Assembly: GCA_002387205.1 (NCBI GenBank)
Contig: DGLA01000025.1
Location: forward strand, 2,871 to 66,870
Length of the DNA: 64,000 nucleotides
From: Stutzerimonas stutzeri
GTDB lineage: Bacteria; Pseudomonadota; Gammaproteobacteria; Pseudomonadales; Pseudomonadaceae
Direction: 5' to 3'
Shown: positions 33,930 to 43,113 of the stretch, piece after piece
Position numbering within the stretch: position 1 is the stretch's first letter
Layout of the letters: every line of letters begins with the position of its first letter
Position numbers and translations under genes: made by a program
The notes under the pieces: generated by a model
Told to the model about the DNA's origin: nothing
The model's input: only the letters and a program-made list of their open reading frames with translations
Databases searched by the model: none

Positions 33930-35114
33930 ATGCGTACCATTGCCAAAGCGGGGGCCGCACGCGGCTCGCTGCTCACGGACCCGCAGGCGCGTGCCTGGGT
34001 GTTCCAGGTCATCGCTGTCATAACTGTGGTTGGAATCGGCTGGTTTCTGTTTCACAACACCCAGACCAATCTCGCCCATCGAGGCATCACGTCAGGCTTC
34101 GGTTTTCTTGATAACGCTGCCGGTTTCGGCATCTCCCAGCATTTGATCGACTACAGCGAGAGCGACTCCTACGGCCGAGTCTTCTGGGTCGGCCTGCTGA
34201 ACACCCTTCTTGTCAGCGTCATCGGGATCATCCTGGCGACCATCATCGGATTCATCCTCGGCGTAGCGCGGCTGTCGCCTAACTGGCTGATTCGCAAGAT
34301 CGCCACTGTCTATATCGAGACGTTTCGAAACATTCCGCCACTGCTGCAGATTTTCTTCGTCTACTTCGCCGTGCTCAGTCCACTGCCTGGGCCGAGGGAT
34401 AGCCTGAGCCTCTGGGATATGGTGTTTGTCAACAATCGAGGCGTACAGATGCCGTCGCCCAGCGCAGGGGAAGGCTTTTGGCCGTTCTGGCTTGCGCTGT
34501 TCCTGGCATTGGTTGCGATCGTCATGCTCAACCGCTGGGCACGTGCCCGACGTGACGCGACAGGCGAGGCGTTCCCCGTGTTCTGGGCCAGCCTGACGCT
34601 GTCCCTAGCCATTCCGGGCTTCAGCGTTATGTTGATGGGAGCGCCGTTTCTCTGGGAAATCCCTGAGCTGCAACGCTTCAACATCCGCGGCGGTTGGGTA
34701 GTGATACCGGAACTGGTGTCGATTGTCCTGGCCTTGTCCATCTACACAGCGGCCTTCATTGGTGAAACCGTTCGTGCAGGTATCCAGTCGGTCAGTCATG
34801 GGCAGACGGAGGCAGCAGCGTCGTTAGGTCTTCGTCCAGGCCGGGTACTGCGCCTGGTCATCATCCCCCAGGCGATGCGGGTCATTATCCCCCCGCTGAC
34901 AAGCCAATACCTGAACCTGGCCAAGAATTCCTCGTTGGCAGCGGCCATCGGTTATCCGGACATGGTGTCGCTGTTTGCCGGCACGGTACTCAACCAGACC
35001 GGACAAGCCATCGAGACCATGGCGATCACTATGAGTGTCTACCTGGCGATCAGCATCAGCATCTCGCTGCTGATGAATGCATACAACAAGCGCATTGCGC
35101 TGATCGAGCGGTGA
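33930..35114 (+). CDS. aapQ: General L-amino-acid ABC transporter permease AapQ
   Basis: Inner-membrane permease of 394 residues, longer than usual His/Glu-type permeases because of an extended N-terminal periplasmic region, which is the hallmark of AapQ. About eight hydrophobic helices are visible. The cytoplasmic EAA loop reads E-A-A-A-S-L-G-L-R-P-G near residue 292 and contacts AapP. I chose ATG 33930 rather than the TTG one codon upstream; GAGG lies eight bases before it. Confidence 0.93.
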   Translation: MRTIAKAGAARGSLLTDPQARAWVFQVIAVITVVGIGWFLFHNTQTNLAHRGITSGFGFLDNAAGFGISQHLIDYSESDSYGRVFWVGLLNTLLVSVIGIILATIIGFILGVARLSPNWLIRKIATVYIETFRNIPPLLQIFFVYFAVLSPLPGPRDSLSLWDMVFVNNRGVQMPSPSAGEGFWPFWLALFLALVAIVMLNRWARARRDATGEAFPVFWASLTLSLAIPGFSVMLMGAPFLWEIPELQRFNIRGGWVVIPELVSIVLALSIYTAAFIGETVRAGIQSVSHGQTEAAASLGLRPGRVLRLVIIPQAMRVIIPPLTSQYLNLAKNSSLAAAIGYPDMVSLFAGTVLNQTGQAIETMAITMSVYLAISISISLLMNAYNKRIALIER

Positions 35115-35124
35115 GGACGAGCGC

Positions 35125-36222
35125 ATGACGAGCCATACTTTCAAGCCGGACCTGCCTGCGCCCTCGGCCAATATCGGTGTGCTGGGGTGGATGCGGGCTA
35201 ACCTGTTTTCCAGCTGGATAAACGCCCTGCTGACACTGGTCGGGCTCTATCTGATCTGGGTGATCGTCCCGCCGATCATCGACTGGGCGATCATCAAGGC
35301 CGATTGGACCGGCGAAACCCGTGCTGACTGCACCCGCGAGGGGGCCTGCTGGGTATTCGTGCAGACGCGTTTCAGTCAGTTCATGTACGGTTTCTACCCG
35401 CCAGAGCTGCGCTGGCGCGTTGATGCCACTGCCTGGCTGGCCATCATAGGTGCTGCGCCGCTGTTCCTGCGGCAGATGCGGCACAAGGCGCGCTACGGTA
35501 TTGCGTTCCTGGTGCTCTATCCGCTGCTTGCCTATTGGCTGTTGCATGGTGGTTTCCTCGGTTTGGAAACGGTACCGACGAGCCGTTGGGGCGGGTTGAT
35601 GCTGACCATCGTCATCGCTGCCGTAGGTATTGCAGGGGCGTTGCCGCTGGGGATTCTGCTGGCATTGGGGCGACGCTCCGACATGCCGGCAATCCGCGTG
35701 CTCTGCATCACCTTCATTGAGTTCTGGCGCGGCGTACCGCTGATCACTGTGTTGTTCATGTCCTCGGTGATGCTGCCGTTGTTCCTGCCAGAGGGCATGA
35801 ACCTCGACAAGCTGATGCGGGCCATGGTCATGGTGGTCTTCTTTGAAGCGGCCTATATCGCCGAAGTGGTGCGTGGCGGACTGCAGGCGATCCCGAAAGG
35901 CCAATACGAGGCGGCTGCCGCAATGGGGTTGGGCTACTGGCGCAGCATGATCCTGGTCATCCTGCCGCAGGCGCTGAAGATGGTCATCCCCGGCATCGTC
36001 AATACCTTTATTGCGCTGTTCAAGGACACCAGTCTGGTGATCATCATCGGCCTGTTCGACTTCCTCAATAGCATCAAACGCGCCACTTCGGATCCTGCCT
36101 GGCTGGGCATGTCGACCGAGGGTTATGTCTTCGCGGCGCTGGTTTACTGGATTTTCTGTTTTGGCATGTCGCGCTATTCCATGCATCTGGAACGCAAGCT
36201 CGACACTGGTCACCGGAATTAG
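35125..36222 (+). CDS. aapM: General L-amino-acid ABC transporter permease AapM
   Basis: Partner permease of 365 residues with about eight hydrophobic helices. It has an AapM-like N-terminus and a Cys-containing periplasmic loop (D-C-T-R-E-G-A-C-W near residue 70). The EAA loop is Y-E-A-A-A-A-M-G-L-G near residue 263. The gene begins 10 bases after aapQ, with GAGGACGAG as ribosome site. AapQ and AapM form the membrane channel. Confidence 0.93.
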   Translation: MTSHTFKPDLPAPSANIGVLGWMRANLFSSWINALLTLVGLYLIWVIVPPIIDWAIIKADWTGETRADCTREGACWVFVQTRFSQFMYGFYPPELRWRVDATAWLAIIGAAPLFLRQMRHKARYGIAFLVLYPLLAYWLLHGGFLGLETVPTSRWGGLMLTIVIAAVGIAGALPLGILLALGRRSDMPAIRVLCITFIEFWRGVPLITVLFMSSVMLPLFLPEGMNLDKLMRAMVMVVFFEAAYIAEVVRGGLQAIPKGQYEAAAAMGLGYWRSMILVILPQALKMVIPGIVNTFIALFKDTSLVIIIGLFDFLNSIKRATSDPAWLGMSTEGYVFAALVYWIFCFGMSRYSMHLERKLDTGHRN

Positions 36223-36233
36223 GAGCGACACCT

Positions 36234-37010
36234 ATGAATGAAACAGTCTTGAGTTCTCAGCAGGCCGGGCAAACCGGTGAATCCGTCATCCAGATGCAGG
36301 GCGTGCATAAATGGTACGGGCAGTTCCATGTGCTCAAGGACATCAACCTGAACGTCACACAGGGCGAGCGCATCGTTCTCTGCGGGCCGTCCGGGTCGGG
36401 CAAATCCACCACCATCCGTTGTCTTAATCGGCTGGAAGAACATCAGCAGGGTCGCATCGTCGTCAATGGCGTGGAGCTGACCAACGACCTCAAGCAAATC
36501 GAGGCGATCCGCAGCGAAGTCGGCATGGTATTCCAGCATTTCAATCTTTTTCCTCATCTGACCGTGCTGCAGAACTGCACGCTGGCGCCCATGTGGGTAC
36601 GCAAGATGCCCCGGCGCCAGGCAGAGGAGATCGCGATGCATTACCTGGAACGGGTGCGTATTCCAGAGCAGGCCGACAAGTTTCCAGGGCAACTCTCGGG
36701 TGGCCAGCAGCAGCGGGTCGCGATCGCCCGTGCGCTGTGCATGAAGCCGAAGATCATGCTGTTCGACGAACCAACCTCGGCGCTGGACCCAGAGATGGTG
36801 AAGGAGGTGCTCGACACCATGGTCGGGCTCGCGGAAAGCGGTATGACCATGCTCTGTGTCACCCACGAGATGGGGTTCGCGCGCACCGTCGCCGACCGGG
36901 TGATCTTCATGGACAAGGGCGAGATCGTGGAGGAGGCCGATCCCGATACCTTCTTCACCAACCCCGTCAACGATAGGACCAAGCTGTTCCTGAGCCAGAT
37001 ATTGCATTGA
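36234..37010 (+). CDS. aapP: General L-amino-acid ABC transporter ATP-binding protein
   Basis: ABC ATPase of 258 residues energising amino-acid uptake. Walker A is G-P-S-G-S-G-K-S-T (residues 51-59), the Q-loop is in MVFQHFNLFPH, the signature is L-S-G-G-Q-Q-Q-R, Walker B is I-M-L-F-D-E-P-T-S-A-L-D-P and the H-loop is C-V-T-H-E-M. It is the last gene of the aapJQMP operon, 11 bases after aapM. Downstream lies the heptamer repeat array rather than a clean terminator. Confidence 0.95.
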   Translation: MNETVLSSQQAGQTGESVIQMQGVHKWYGQFHVLKDINLNVTQGERIVLCGPSGSGKSTTIRCLNRLEEHQQGRIVVNGVELTNDLKQIEAIRSEVGMVFQHFNLFPHLTVLQNCTLAPMWVRKMPRRQAEEIAMHYLERVRIPEQADKFPGQLSGGQQQRVAIARALCMKPKIMLFDEPTSALDPEMVKEVLDTMVGLAESGMTMLCVTHEMGFARTVADRVIFMDKGEIVEEADPDTFFTNPVNDRTKLFLSQILH

Positions 37011-37021
37011 AGGGAACTAGA

Positions 37022-37052
37022 AGCTTGAAGTCTGAAGCTGGAAGCTCGAAGT
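37022..37052 (+). repeat. Degenerate inverted copy of the heptamer repeat
   Basis: A run of diverged GAAGCTN-type heptamers just after aapP. GAAGCTGGAAGCT within it is the reverse complement of the unit array at 37101-37162, so the transcript could fold into a long hairpin across the 50-base gap. Confidence 0.6.
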
Positions 37053-37100
37053 GAAAGCGGCAAGCGCTTGACGGTAATGCAGCGTTTGCCCTCCCACTGA

Positions 37101-37162
37101 TCCAGCTTCCAGCTTCCAGCTTCCAGCTTCCAGCTTCCAGCTTCCAGCTTCCAGCTTCCAGC
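37101..37162 (+). repeat. Tandem array of TCCAGCT heptamers
   Basis: Nearly nine uninterrupted 7-base copies (TCCAGCT, ending TCCAGCA) in the aapP-purL gap. The identity of the copies suggests recent slippage. The same unit occurs three times at 27713-27733. A TAGAAT -10-like hexamer for purL lies at 37191-37196, downstream of the array. Confidence 0.95.
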
Positions 37163-37236
37163 AGGCTTAGCCTCGGACGCCGTCATGGGCTAGAATACGC
37201 GGCCCGACTGCTCCCCCTTCCGAGGCTGTTCCGACG

Positions 37237-40200
37237 ATGTTGATCCTGCGCGGCGCTCCCGCTCTTTCCGCCTTCCGTCACGGCAAGCTCCTGGCGCAAC
37301 TGACCGACAAGGTCCCCGCTGTCAGCGGGCTGTATGCCGAGTTTGCTCATTTCGCCGAGGTATCCGGCACACTTGGCGCGGACGAGCAGCAAGTGCTGGC
37401 CCGGCTGTTGAAATATGGCCCCAGCGTTCCGGTTCAGGAGCCTTCCGGTCGACTGTTTCTTGTCATCCCGCGATTCGGCACCATCTCGCCCTGGTCGAGC
37501 AAGGCCAGTGACATCGCTCGCAATTGCGGTCTCGACAAGGTCCAGCGCCTCGAGCGCGGCATCGCCTACTACGTGGGCGGCGAGTTCTCCGCGGCCGAGG
37601 CCGAGCAGATTTCCACAGCACTGCATGACCGCATGACCCAACTGGTGCTTCAGCGCTTCGAGGAAGCGCAAGGGCTCTTCAGTCATGCGCAGCCCAAGCC
37701 ATTGACCGCCGTTGATGTCCTGGGTGGTGGTCGGGCGGCGCTGGAGTGGGCCAACGTAGAGCTGGGGCTGGCGCTGGCCGAAGACGAGATTGATTATCTG
37801 GTGACCAGTTTCACTGGCCTTGGGCGCAACCCGCACGACATCGAACTCATGATGTTTGCCCAGGCGAATTCGGAGCATTGCCGCCACAAGATCTTCAATG
37901 CCAGTTGGGACATCGACGGCGAAAGCCAGGAAAAGTCCCTGTTCGGCATGATCAAGAACACCTTCCAGCTGCACGGCGAAGGTGTGTTGTCAGCCTACAA
38001 GGACAACGCTGCCGTAATCGTCGGCAACGTGGCGGGTCGTTTCTATCCGAACCCGGACACAGGCGAGTACGCGGCCAGCCAAGAGCCCGTGCATATCCTG
38101 ATGAAGGTGGAAACCCATAACCACCCGACTGCCATTGCGCCGTTCCCTGGCGCGGCCACCGGTTCCGGTGGCGAGATTCGTGACGAGGGGGCTACAGGTC
38201 GCGGCGCCAAACCAAAGGCCGGGCTTACCGGCTTTACCGTTTCCAACCTCAATATCCCGGGCTTCGAGCAGCCGTGGGAAATGCCGTACGGCAAACCCGA
38301 ACGCATCGTTACGCCGCTCGACATCATGATCGAAGGCCCGCTGGGCGGTGCAGCGTTCAATAACGAATTTGGCCGGCCCGCACTCAATGGCTACTTCCGC
38401 ACCTTCGAGCAGGCGATCAGTACGCCACGAGGCGAGGAAGTGCGCGGCTACCACAAGCCGATCATGCTGGCCGGTGGGATGGGCAATATTCGGGAAGATC
38501 ACGTGCAGAAGGCCGAGATTTCGGTTGGTGGCAAGCTGATCGTACTCGGCGGCCCCGCCATGCTGATCGGTCTCGGCGGTGGTGCTGCCTCGTCCATGGC
38601 CACCGGCAGCAGTTCGGCAGATCTGGATTTCGCTTCGGTACAGCGCGACAACCCGGAAATGGAGCGCCGTTGTCAGGAGGTCATCGACCGTTGCTGGCAG
38701 CTGGGCGAGAACAACCCCATCAAATTCATTCACGATGTGGGGGCGGGTGGCCTTTCCAACGCCTTCCCCGAACTCGTCAACGACGGTGGTCGAGGTGGCC
38801 GTTTCGAGCTGCGCCAGGTACCCAACGATGAGCCCGGCATGGCCCCGCACGAGATCTGGTGCAACGAATCCCAGGAGCGCTACGTGCTTTCGGTCGACGC
38901 GGCCGACCTCGAGCGTTTCGAAGCGATCTGCAAGCGTGAGCGCTGCCCGTTCGCCGTTGTTGGCGAAGCCACCGCCGAGCCACACCTGAGAGTGTCTGAC
39001 AGTCATTTCGCCAACAATCCGGTCGATATGCCGCTCAACGTTCTGCTTGGCAAAACGCCGCGCATGCACCGCAGTGCCGCTCGAGAAGCGGAACTGGGTG
39101 ATGATTTTGCCGCAGGTCAGGTTGACATCTGCGAGGCAGCCGCGCGCGTGCTGCGTCACCCGGCGGTGGCCAGCAAGAGCTTCCTCATCACTATCGGAGA
39201 CCGCAGCATCACTGGCATGGTGGCCCGTGACCAGATGGTTGGCCCGTGGCAGGTCCCGGTGGCGGACTGCGCCGTGACGGCCACAAGTTATGACGTCTAT
39301 ACAGGCGAAGCCATGGCGATGGGCGAGCGCACGCCGCTGGCGCTACTCGATGCGCCTGCATCGGGACGTATGGCCATTGGCGAAACCCTGACCAATCTGG
39401 CGGCCGCGCGTATCGAGAAGCTGTCCGACATCAAGTTGTCCGCCAACTGGATGGCGGCAGCGGGACATCCCGGCGAAGACGCACGCTTGTACGACACCGT
39501 CAGGGCTGTCGGCATGGAGCTGTGCCCGGCGCTGGGCCTCACCATTCCGGTCGGCAAGGACTCCATGTCGATGAAGACCCGCTGGAGTGAGGAGGGCACC
39601 GAAAAGAGCGTGACCTCACCGCTGTCGCTGGTGGTGTCCGGTTTTGCCCCTGTGGTCGACATCCGCCAGACGTTGACCCCGCAGCTGCGCCTGGACAAGG
39701 GCGAAACCGACCTGATCCTCATCGATCTTGGCCGCGGCCAAAACCGCATGGGTGGTTCGATCCTGGCGCAGGTATATGGCCGGATGGGGCGGCAGGCACC
39801 TGATGTGGATGACGCTGAGGACCTGCAGGCATTCTTCGCGGTCGTTCAGGGGCTCAACGCAGATGGCCTGTTGCTGGCCTACCATGACCGTTCCGACGGC
39901 GGCCTGCTGACAACCGCGTTGGAAATGGCGTTCGCAGGCCACTGCGGCTTGAACATCCGGCTGGACGGCCTTGCCGAGGGAGCCGAGGAGCTTCCTGGCG
40001 TGCTGTTCAATGAAGAGTTGGGCGCACTGATTCAGGTGCGTCAGGGCGACTCGGCGGTGGTACTGGCACAGTTCAGCGCAGCCGGCCTGGCCGACTGCGT
40101 CTCGGTCATCGGTCAGCCGATCAACAACAACCATGTCGCGATCACCTTTGGCGGCGCCGATGTATTCAGCGGCGATCGTCGTTTGCTGCAGCGCCAATGG

Positions 40201-41133
40201 TCGGAAACCAGCTACCAGATCCAGCGTTTGCGGGACAACGCCGACTGCGCGGACCAGGAATTCGATGCCCTGCTGGAGGAGGACAACCCCGGCCTGAGCG
40301 TGCATCTCGACTTTGACGTCAACGAGGATGTGGCCGCGCCTTACATCAAGCGCGGCGTGCGGCCTGAGGTGGCAATCCTCCGTGAGCAGGGCGTCAACGG
40401 GCAGACCGAAATGGCTGCAGCCTTCGACCGGGCCGGCTTCGCCGCGGTAGACGTGCACATGAGCGACATCCTTTCGGGGCGCATCAGCCTGGAGCGTTTC
40501 AAGGGGCTGATCGCCTGTGGCGGTTTCTCCTATGGCGACGTGCTGGGCGCCGGCGAAGGCTGGGCCAAGTCGATTCTGTTCAACGGTCGTGCCCGCGAAG
40601 ACTTCAGTGCCTTCTTCGATCGCAAGGACAGCTTCGCATTGGGTGTGTGCAACGGTTGCCAGATGCTCTCCAACCTGCACGAACTGGTGCCAGGCAGCGA
40701 GTCATGGCCGCACTTCGTGCGCAATCGCTCCGAACAGTTCGAGGCGCGTGTGGCCATGGTCCAGGTTCAGGAGTCGCCCTCGATCTTTCTCCAGGGCATG
40801 GCCGGATCCCGTCTGCCAATCGCCATTGCCCATGGCGAAGGCCACGCGGAGTTCGAAAGCGAAGAAGCGTTACTCGAGGCCGACCTCTCCGGTACCGTGG
40901 CGCTGCGTTATGTCGACAATCACGGCAAGGTGACGGAGCGCTATCCGGCCAACCCGGGCGGCTCACCGCGCGGGATTACCGGTCTCACCACTCGTGATGG
41001 CCGGGTGACCATCATGATGCCTCATCCAGAGCGCGTATTTCGGGCCGTTACCAACTCCTGGCGCCCCGATGAGTGGCAGGAAGACGGTGGCTGGATGCGT
41101 ATGTTCCGCAATGCGCGGGTCTGGGTGGATTGA
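37237..41133 (+). CDS. purL: Phosphoribosylformylglycinamidine synthase (large type)
   Basis: Enzyme of 1298 residues, catalysing the fourth step of purine synthesis (FGAR to FGAM with ATP and glutamine). It is the single-chain proteobacterial form: N-terminal PurS-like domain, linker, two FGAM-synthetase halves with E-T-H-N-H-P-T-A-I-A and G-G-A-G-G-L-S-type loops, and a C-terminal glutaminase. The glutaminase triad is Cys in L-G-V-C-N-G-C-Q, His in M-M-P-H-P-E-R and the following Glu. The length matches E. coli PurL (about 1295). It stands alone, with a terminator just downstream. Confidence 0.97.
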   Translation: MLILRGAPALSAFRHGKLLAQLTDKVPAVSGLYAEFAHFAEVSGTLGADEQQVLARLLKYGPSVPVQEPSGRLFLVIPRFGTISPWSSKASDIARNCGLDKVQRLERGIAYYVGGEFSAAEAEQISTALHDRMTQLVLQRFEEAQGLFSHAQPKPLTAVDVLGGGRAALEWANVELGLALAEDEIDYLVTSFTGLGRNPHDIELMMFAQANSEHCRHKIFNASWDIDGESQEKSLFGMIKNTFQLHGEGVLSAYKDNAAVIVGNVAGRFYPNPDTGEYAASQEPVHILMKVETHNHPTAIAPFPGAATGSGGEIRDEGATGRGAKPKAGLTGFTVSNLNIPGFEQPWEMPYGKPERIVTPLDIMIEGPLGGAAFNNEFGRPALNGYFRTFEQAISTPRGEEVRGYHKPIMLAGGMGNIREDHVQKAEISVGGKLIVLGGPAMLIGLGGGAASSMATGSSSADLDFASVQRDNPEMERRCQEVIDRCWQLGENNPIKFIHDVGAGGLSNAFPELVNDGGRGGRFELRQVPNDEPGMAPHEIWCNESQERYVLSVDAADLERFEAICKRERCPFAVVGEATAEPHLRVSDSHFANNPVDMPLNVLLGKTPRMHRSAAREAELGDDFAAGQVDICEAAARVLRHPAVASKSFLITIGDRSITGMVARDQMVGPWQVPVADCAVTATSYDVYTGEAMAMGERTPLALLDAPASGRMAIGETLTNLAAARIEKLSDIKLSANWMAAAGHPGEDARLYDTVRAVGMELCPALGLTIPVGKDSMSMKTRWSEEGTEKSVTSPLSLVVSGFAPVVDIRQTLTPQLRLDKGETDLILIDLGRGQNRMGGSILAQVYGRMGRQAPDVDDAEDLQAFFAVVQGLNADGLLLAYHDRSDGGLLTTALEMAFAGHCGLNIRLDGLAEGAEELPGVLFNEELGALIQVRQGDSAVVLAQFSAAGLADCVSVIGQPINNNHVAITFGGADVFSGDRRLLQRQWSETSYQIQRLRDNADCADQEFDALLEEDNPGLSVHLDFDVNEDVAAPYIKRGVRPEVAILREQGVNGQTEMAAAFDRAGFAAVDVHMSDILSGRISLERFKGLIACGGFSYGDVLGAGEGWAKSILFNGRAREDFSAFFDRKDSFALGVCNGCQMLSNLHELVPGSESWPHFVRNRSEQFEARVAMVQVQESPSIFLQGMAGSRLPIAIAHGEGHAEFESEEALLEADLSGTVALRYVDNHGKVTERYPANPGGSPRGITGLTTRDGRVTIMMPHPERVFRAVTNSWRPDEWQEDGGWMRMFRNARVWVD

Positions 41134-41152
41134 CCGATCCAGGGTAGGAAGA

Positions 41153-41186
41153 AGCTCGAAGCGCGCAGGCGATTCGGGCTTTTTTC
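41153..41186 (+). terminator. Intrinsic terminator of purL
   Basis: Twelve-bp stem AGCTCGAAGCGC / GCGATTCGGGCT with one G/A mismatch and one G-T pair, loop GCAG, followed by TTTTTTC. The left arm (GAAGCTCGAAGC) resembles the heptamer repeat family. Confidence 0.85.
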
Positions 41187-41338
41187 GTTTCTGTGACCGA
41201 GAGCCTGCCAGGCGATGAACCAAGCGCTGGTACCCGCGTCTGAGTTCAACTGGAAAGCAGCGATATTCCGGGTTTGGGTTATCTGGTTTCAGTGGGGCAA
41301 TGGCTGCCGCTGACTGTGGATTCTGTGCGGAGAAGTCG

Positions 41339-41656
41339 ATGTACAAACTGTGTTTCTATGTTCCGGAGAGCCATCTGGACGCAGTCAAGAAAGCGGTTTT
41401 CGCAGCGGGGGCCGGCCGTATCGGCGCCTATGACAGCTGCTGTTGGCAGGTTCTCGGGCAGGGGCAGTATCGCCCCCTTGAAGGGAGTCAGCCCTTTCTC
41501 GGCCAGCTTGGGCAGGTCCAGTCCGTATCGGAATGGAAAGTGGAACTGGTCGTTGCGGACGAGCTGATCCATGACAGTGTCAAGGCGCTCAAACGAACCC
41601 ACCCTTACGAGACTCCAGCATTCGAGGTGTGGCGCCTGTCGGACATGCAGTTTTGA
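41339..41656 (+). CDS. YqfO-like (NIF3 insert domain) stand-alone protein
   Basis: Protein of 105 residues. It corresponds to the inserted PII-like domain of YqfO/NIF3 proteins without the flanking NIF3 halves. It has YKLCFYVPESHL, A-G-R-I-G-A-Y-D-S-C-C-W and H-P-Y-E-T-P-A motifs. Such free-standing versions are common in pseudomonads; function is unknown. Trimeric PII-like folds and metal binding are known for the inserted domain in larger homologues. Start 41339 follows GGAGA by six bases. Confidence 0.85.
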   Translation: MYKLCFYVPESHLDAVKKAVFAAGAGRIGAYDSCCWQVLGQGQYRPLEGSQPFLGQLGQVQSVSEWKVELVVADELIHDSVKALKRTHPYETPAFEVWRLSDMQF

Positions 41657-41817
41657 CGACGTGTCGTTGGCTGGGTACTGATTGGCAGCTCAGGGCAAAT
41701 TTATCTATCTTGGGAGTGCCGCTCCCCACGCTGGTCAGCTGTAGGCGCTTCGACTGGTTGCCGCAGCCTGGCAGCTGGTGACAACGACCTGCTGGGGCCT
41801 GCCAGGCCAGAGATCCT

Positions 41818-42318
41818 TCAAGGACGGATCTCGATCAAGGTGCCGTCCTTGACCAGGTTCCAGATTTCGCGCATGTCGTCGTTTTTCAGGGCAATGCAGC
41901 CTTCAGTCCAGTCGAGCGTGTGGAAATACCATTCCGGGTACTCTTCATCGATGGGCGTCCCGTGCAGCATGATCATGTTGCCAGGCCGTGCGCCTTCGCC
42001 TCTGGCTCGGGCCAGGTCTTTGGCGTTCGGGTAGGAGATGTGCATCGCCAGGTTGTACTTGTCGGACTGCTTGCGCCAATCGATCCAGTAGAAACCCTCG
42101 GGGGTGCGCTGGTCGCCTTCGCGCAGCTTGGGGCCCGCCTGCTTGCCCAGGGAGACACGATAGCTTTTCATGCTGACGCCGCGGCTGATCAAGTGAAGCT
42201 TTCGTTCGGACTTGACCACCAGCACCTTGTCGATGAACGCGCCGTCCAGTGTTGGAGCTGCGGTTGCGTGTGAAAGGGTGGCAAACGTGAAGCAGACAAT
42301 CGCTAACAGCCAGCGCAT
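41818..42318 (-). CDS. L,D-transpeptidase (YkuD family), periplasmic
   Basis: Protein of 166 residues with a Sec signal peptide (about 1-21, ending SHATA). The YkuD catalytic pocket is shown by M-L-H-G-T-P and T-E-G-C-I-A-L-K-N-D-D with the nucleophilic Cys; Thr replaces the usual Ser before it. These enzymes make or exchange peptidoglycan 3-3 crosslinks or attach proteins to the wall; the exact role is not readable. Start 42318 has AGGA seven bases upstream. It follows the Nudix gene by 26 bases on the same strand. Confidence 0.9.
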   Translation of the reverse strand: MRWLLAIVCFTFATLSHATAAPTLDGAFIDKVLVVKSERKLHLISRGVSMKSYRVSLGKQAGPKLREGDQRTPEGFYWIDWRKQSDKYNLAMHISYPNAKDLARARGEGARPGNMIMLHGTPIDEEYPEWYFHTLDWTEGCIALKNDDMREIWNLVKDGTLIEIRP

Positions 42319-42344
42319 TGGGCTATTCCTGAATCCAGACTGCA

Positions 42345-42899
42345 TCAGACCTGTTTGCGGGCCACCCGCATTGGTTCGATGGCCTCGTTGCGCACCGGGA
42401 AGGTCTGCTGCACCCGGTCGGCGAAGAAGTATTCTAGGGTACGGCCGACAGTCGGAAAAGCCAGCTCTGACCAAGGGATGTCGGCTTGCTTGAACAGCCT
42501 GACTTCGAGTGTTTCGTCCCCGGCGCGAAAGCCGTTGTCGACCAGTTCGGCTCGGAAGAACATGTACACCTGATTGATATGTGGAAGGTCGAACAGCGTA
42601 TAGAGCTGCAGAGCCGTCACTTTTGCGCAGGCTTCTTCTCGTGTCTCCCGCTCTGCAGCCTGTTGAACGGTCTCGCCGTTTTCCATGAATCCGGCTGGCA
42701 GGGTCCAGTACCCACGTCTCGGCTCGATCGCTCTCTTGCAGAGCAGGACCTGACCATCAAGAACAGGCAAGCAGCCTGCGACTATGCGCGGATTCTGGTA
42801 ATGGATGGTTTCACAGGCGCCACAGACGAAGCGGAGGCGGTTATCACCCTCGGGGATCATCTCGGTTATGGTGCCGCCGCACTGGCTACAGAATTTCAT
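42345..42899 (-). CDS. Nudix hydrolase with N-terminal zinc ribbon
   Basis: Protein of 184 residues. A zinc ribbon (Cys 4, 7, 26, 29) precedes a Nudix domain whose box reads G-F-M-E-N-G-E-x7-R-E-T-R-E-E-A-C, with Cys where the consensus has Gly. Zinc-ribbon Nudix enzymes include NADH pyrophosphatases and ADP-ribose or nucleoside-diphosphate hydrolases; the Pseudomonas members of this size are mostly uncharacterised. It is upstream of the L,D-transpeptidase gene and divergent from the second Nudix gene. Confidence 0.88.
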   Translation of the reverse strand: MKFCSQCGGTITEMIPEGDNRLRFVCGACETIHYQNPRIVAGCLPVLDGQVLLCKRAIEPRRGYWTLPAGFMENGETVQQAAERETREEACAKVTALQLYTLFDLPHINQVYMFFRAELVDNGFRAGDETLEVRLFKQADIPWSELAFPTVGRTLEYFFADRVQQTFPVRNEAIEPMRVARKQV

Positions 42900-43113
42900 T
42901 GCGATTCCTTCGTTTCGACCGATTGAACTGAACCAGAGCGCTCCGCAGGCTGGTCATTGCTGAGAGCGGGCAGGTCCCGAAAGGTTTCGGCGTTCGGGGC
43001 GGCAGCTCCATCGCTTCGCCTGCGCTGGCTCTGCCAGGTTTGGACTTTTTTCTGTCTTGGGCAGGTTGCTGATTCATGCCATGATGCCAGGCAAAGACAG
43101 AACGAGAAGATCC

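Noticed and set aside
35056..36231. A 391-codon frame antisense to aapM
   Set aside because: His/Asp/Gln-rich mirror of a hydrophobic membrane gene, with no ribosome site or family.
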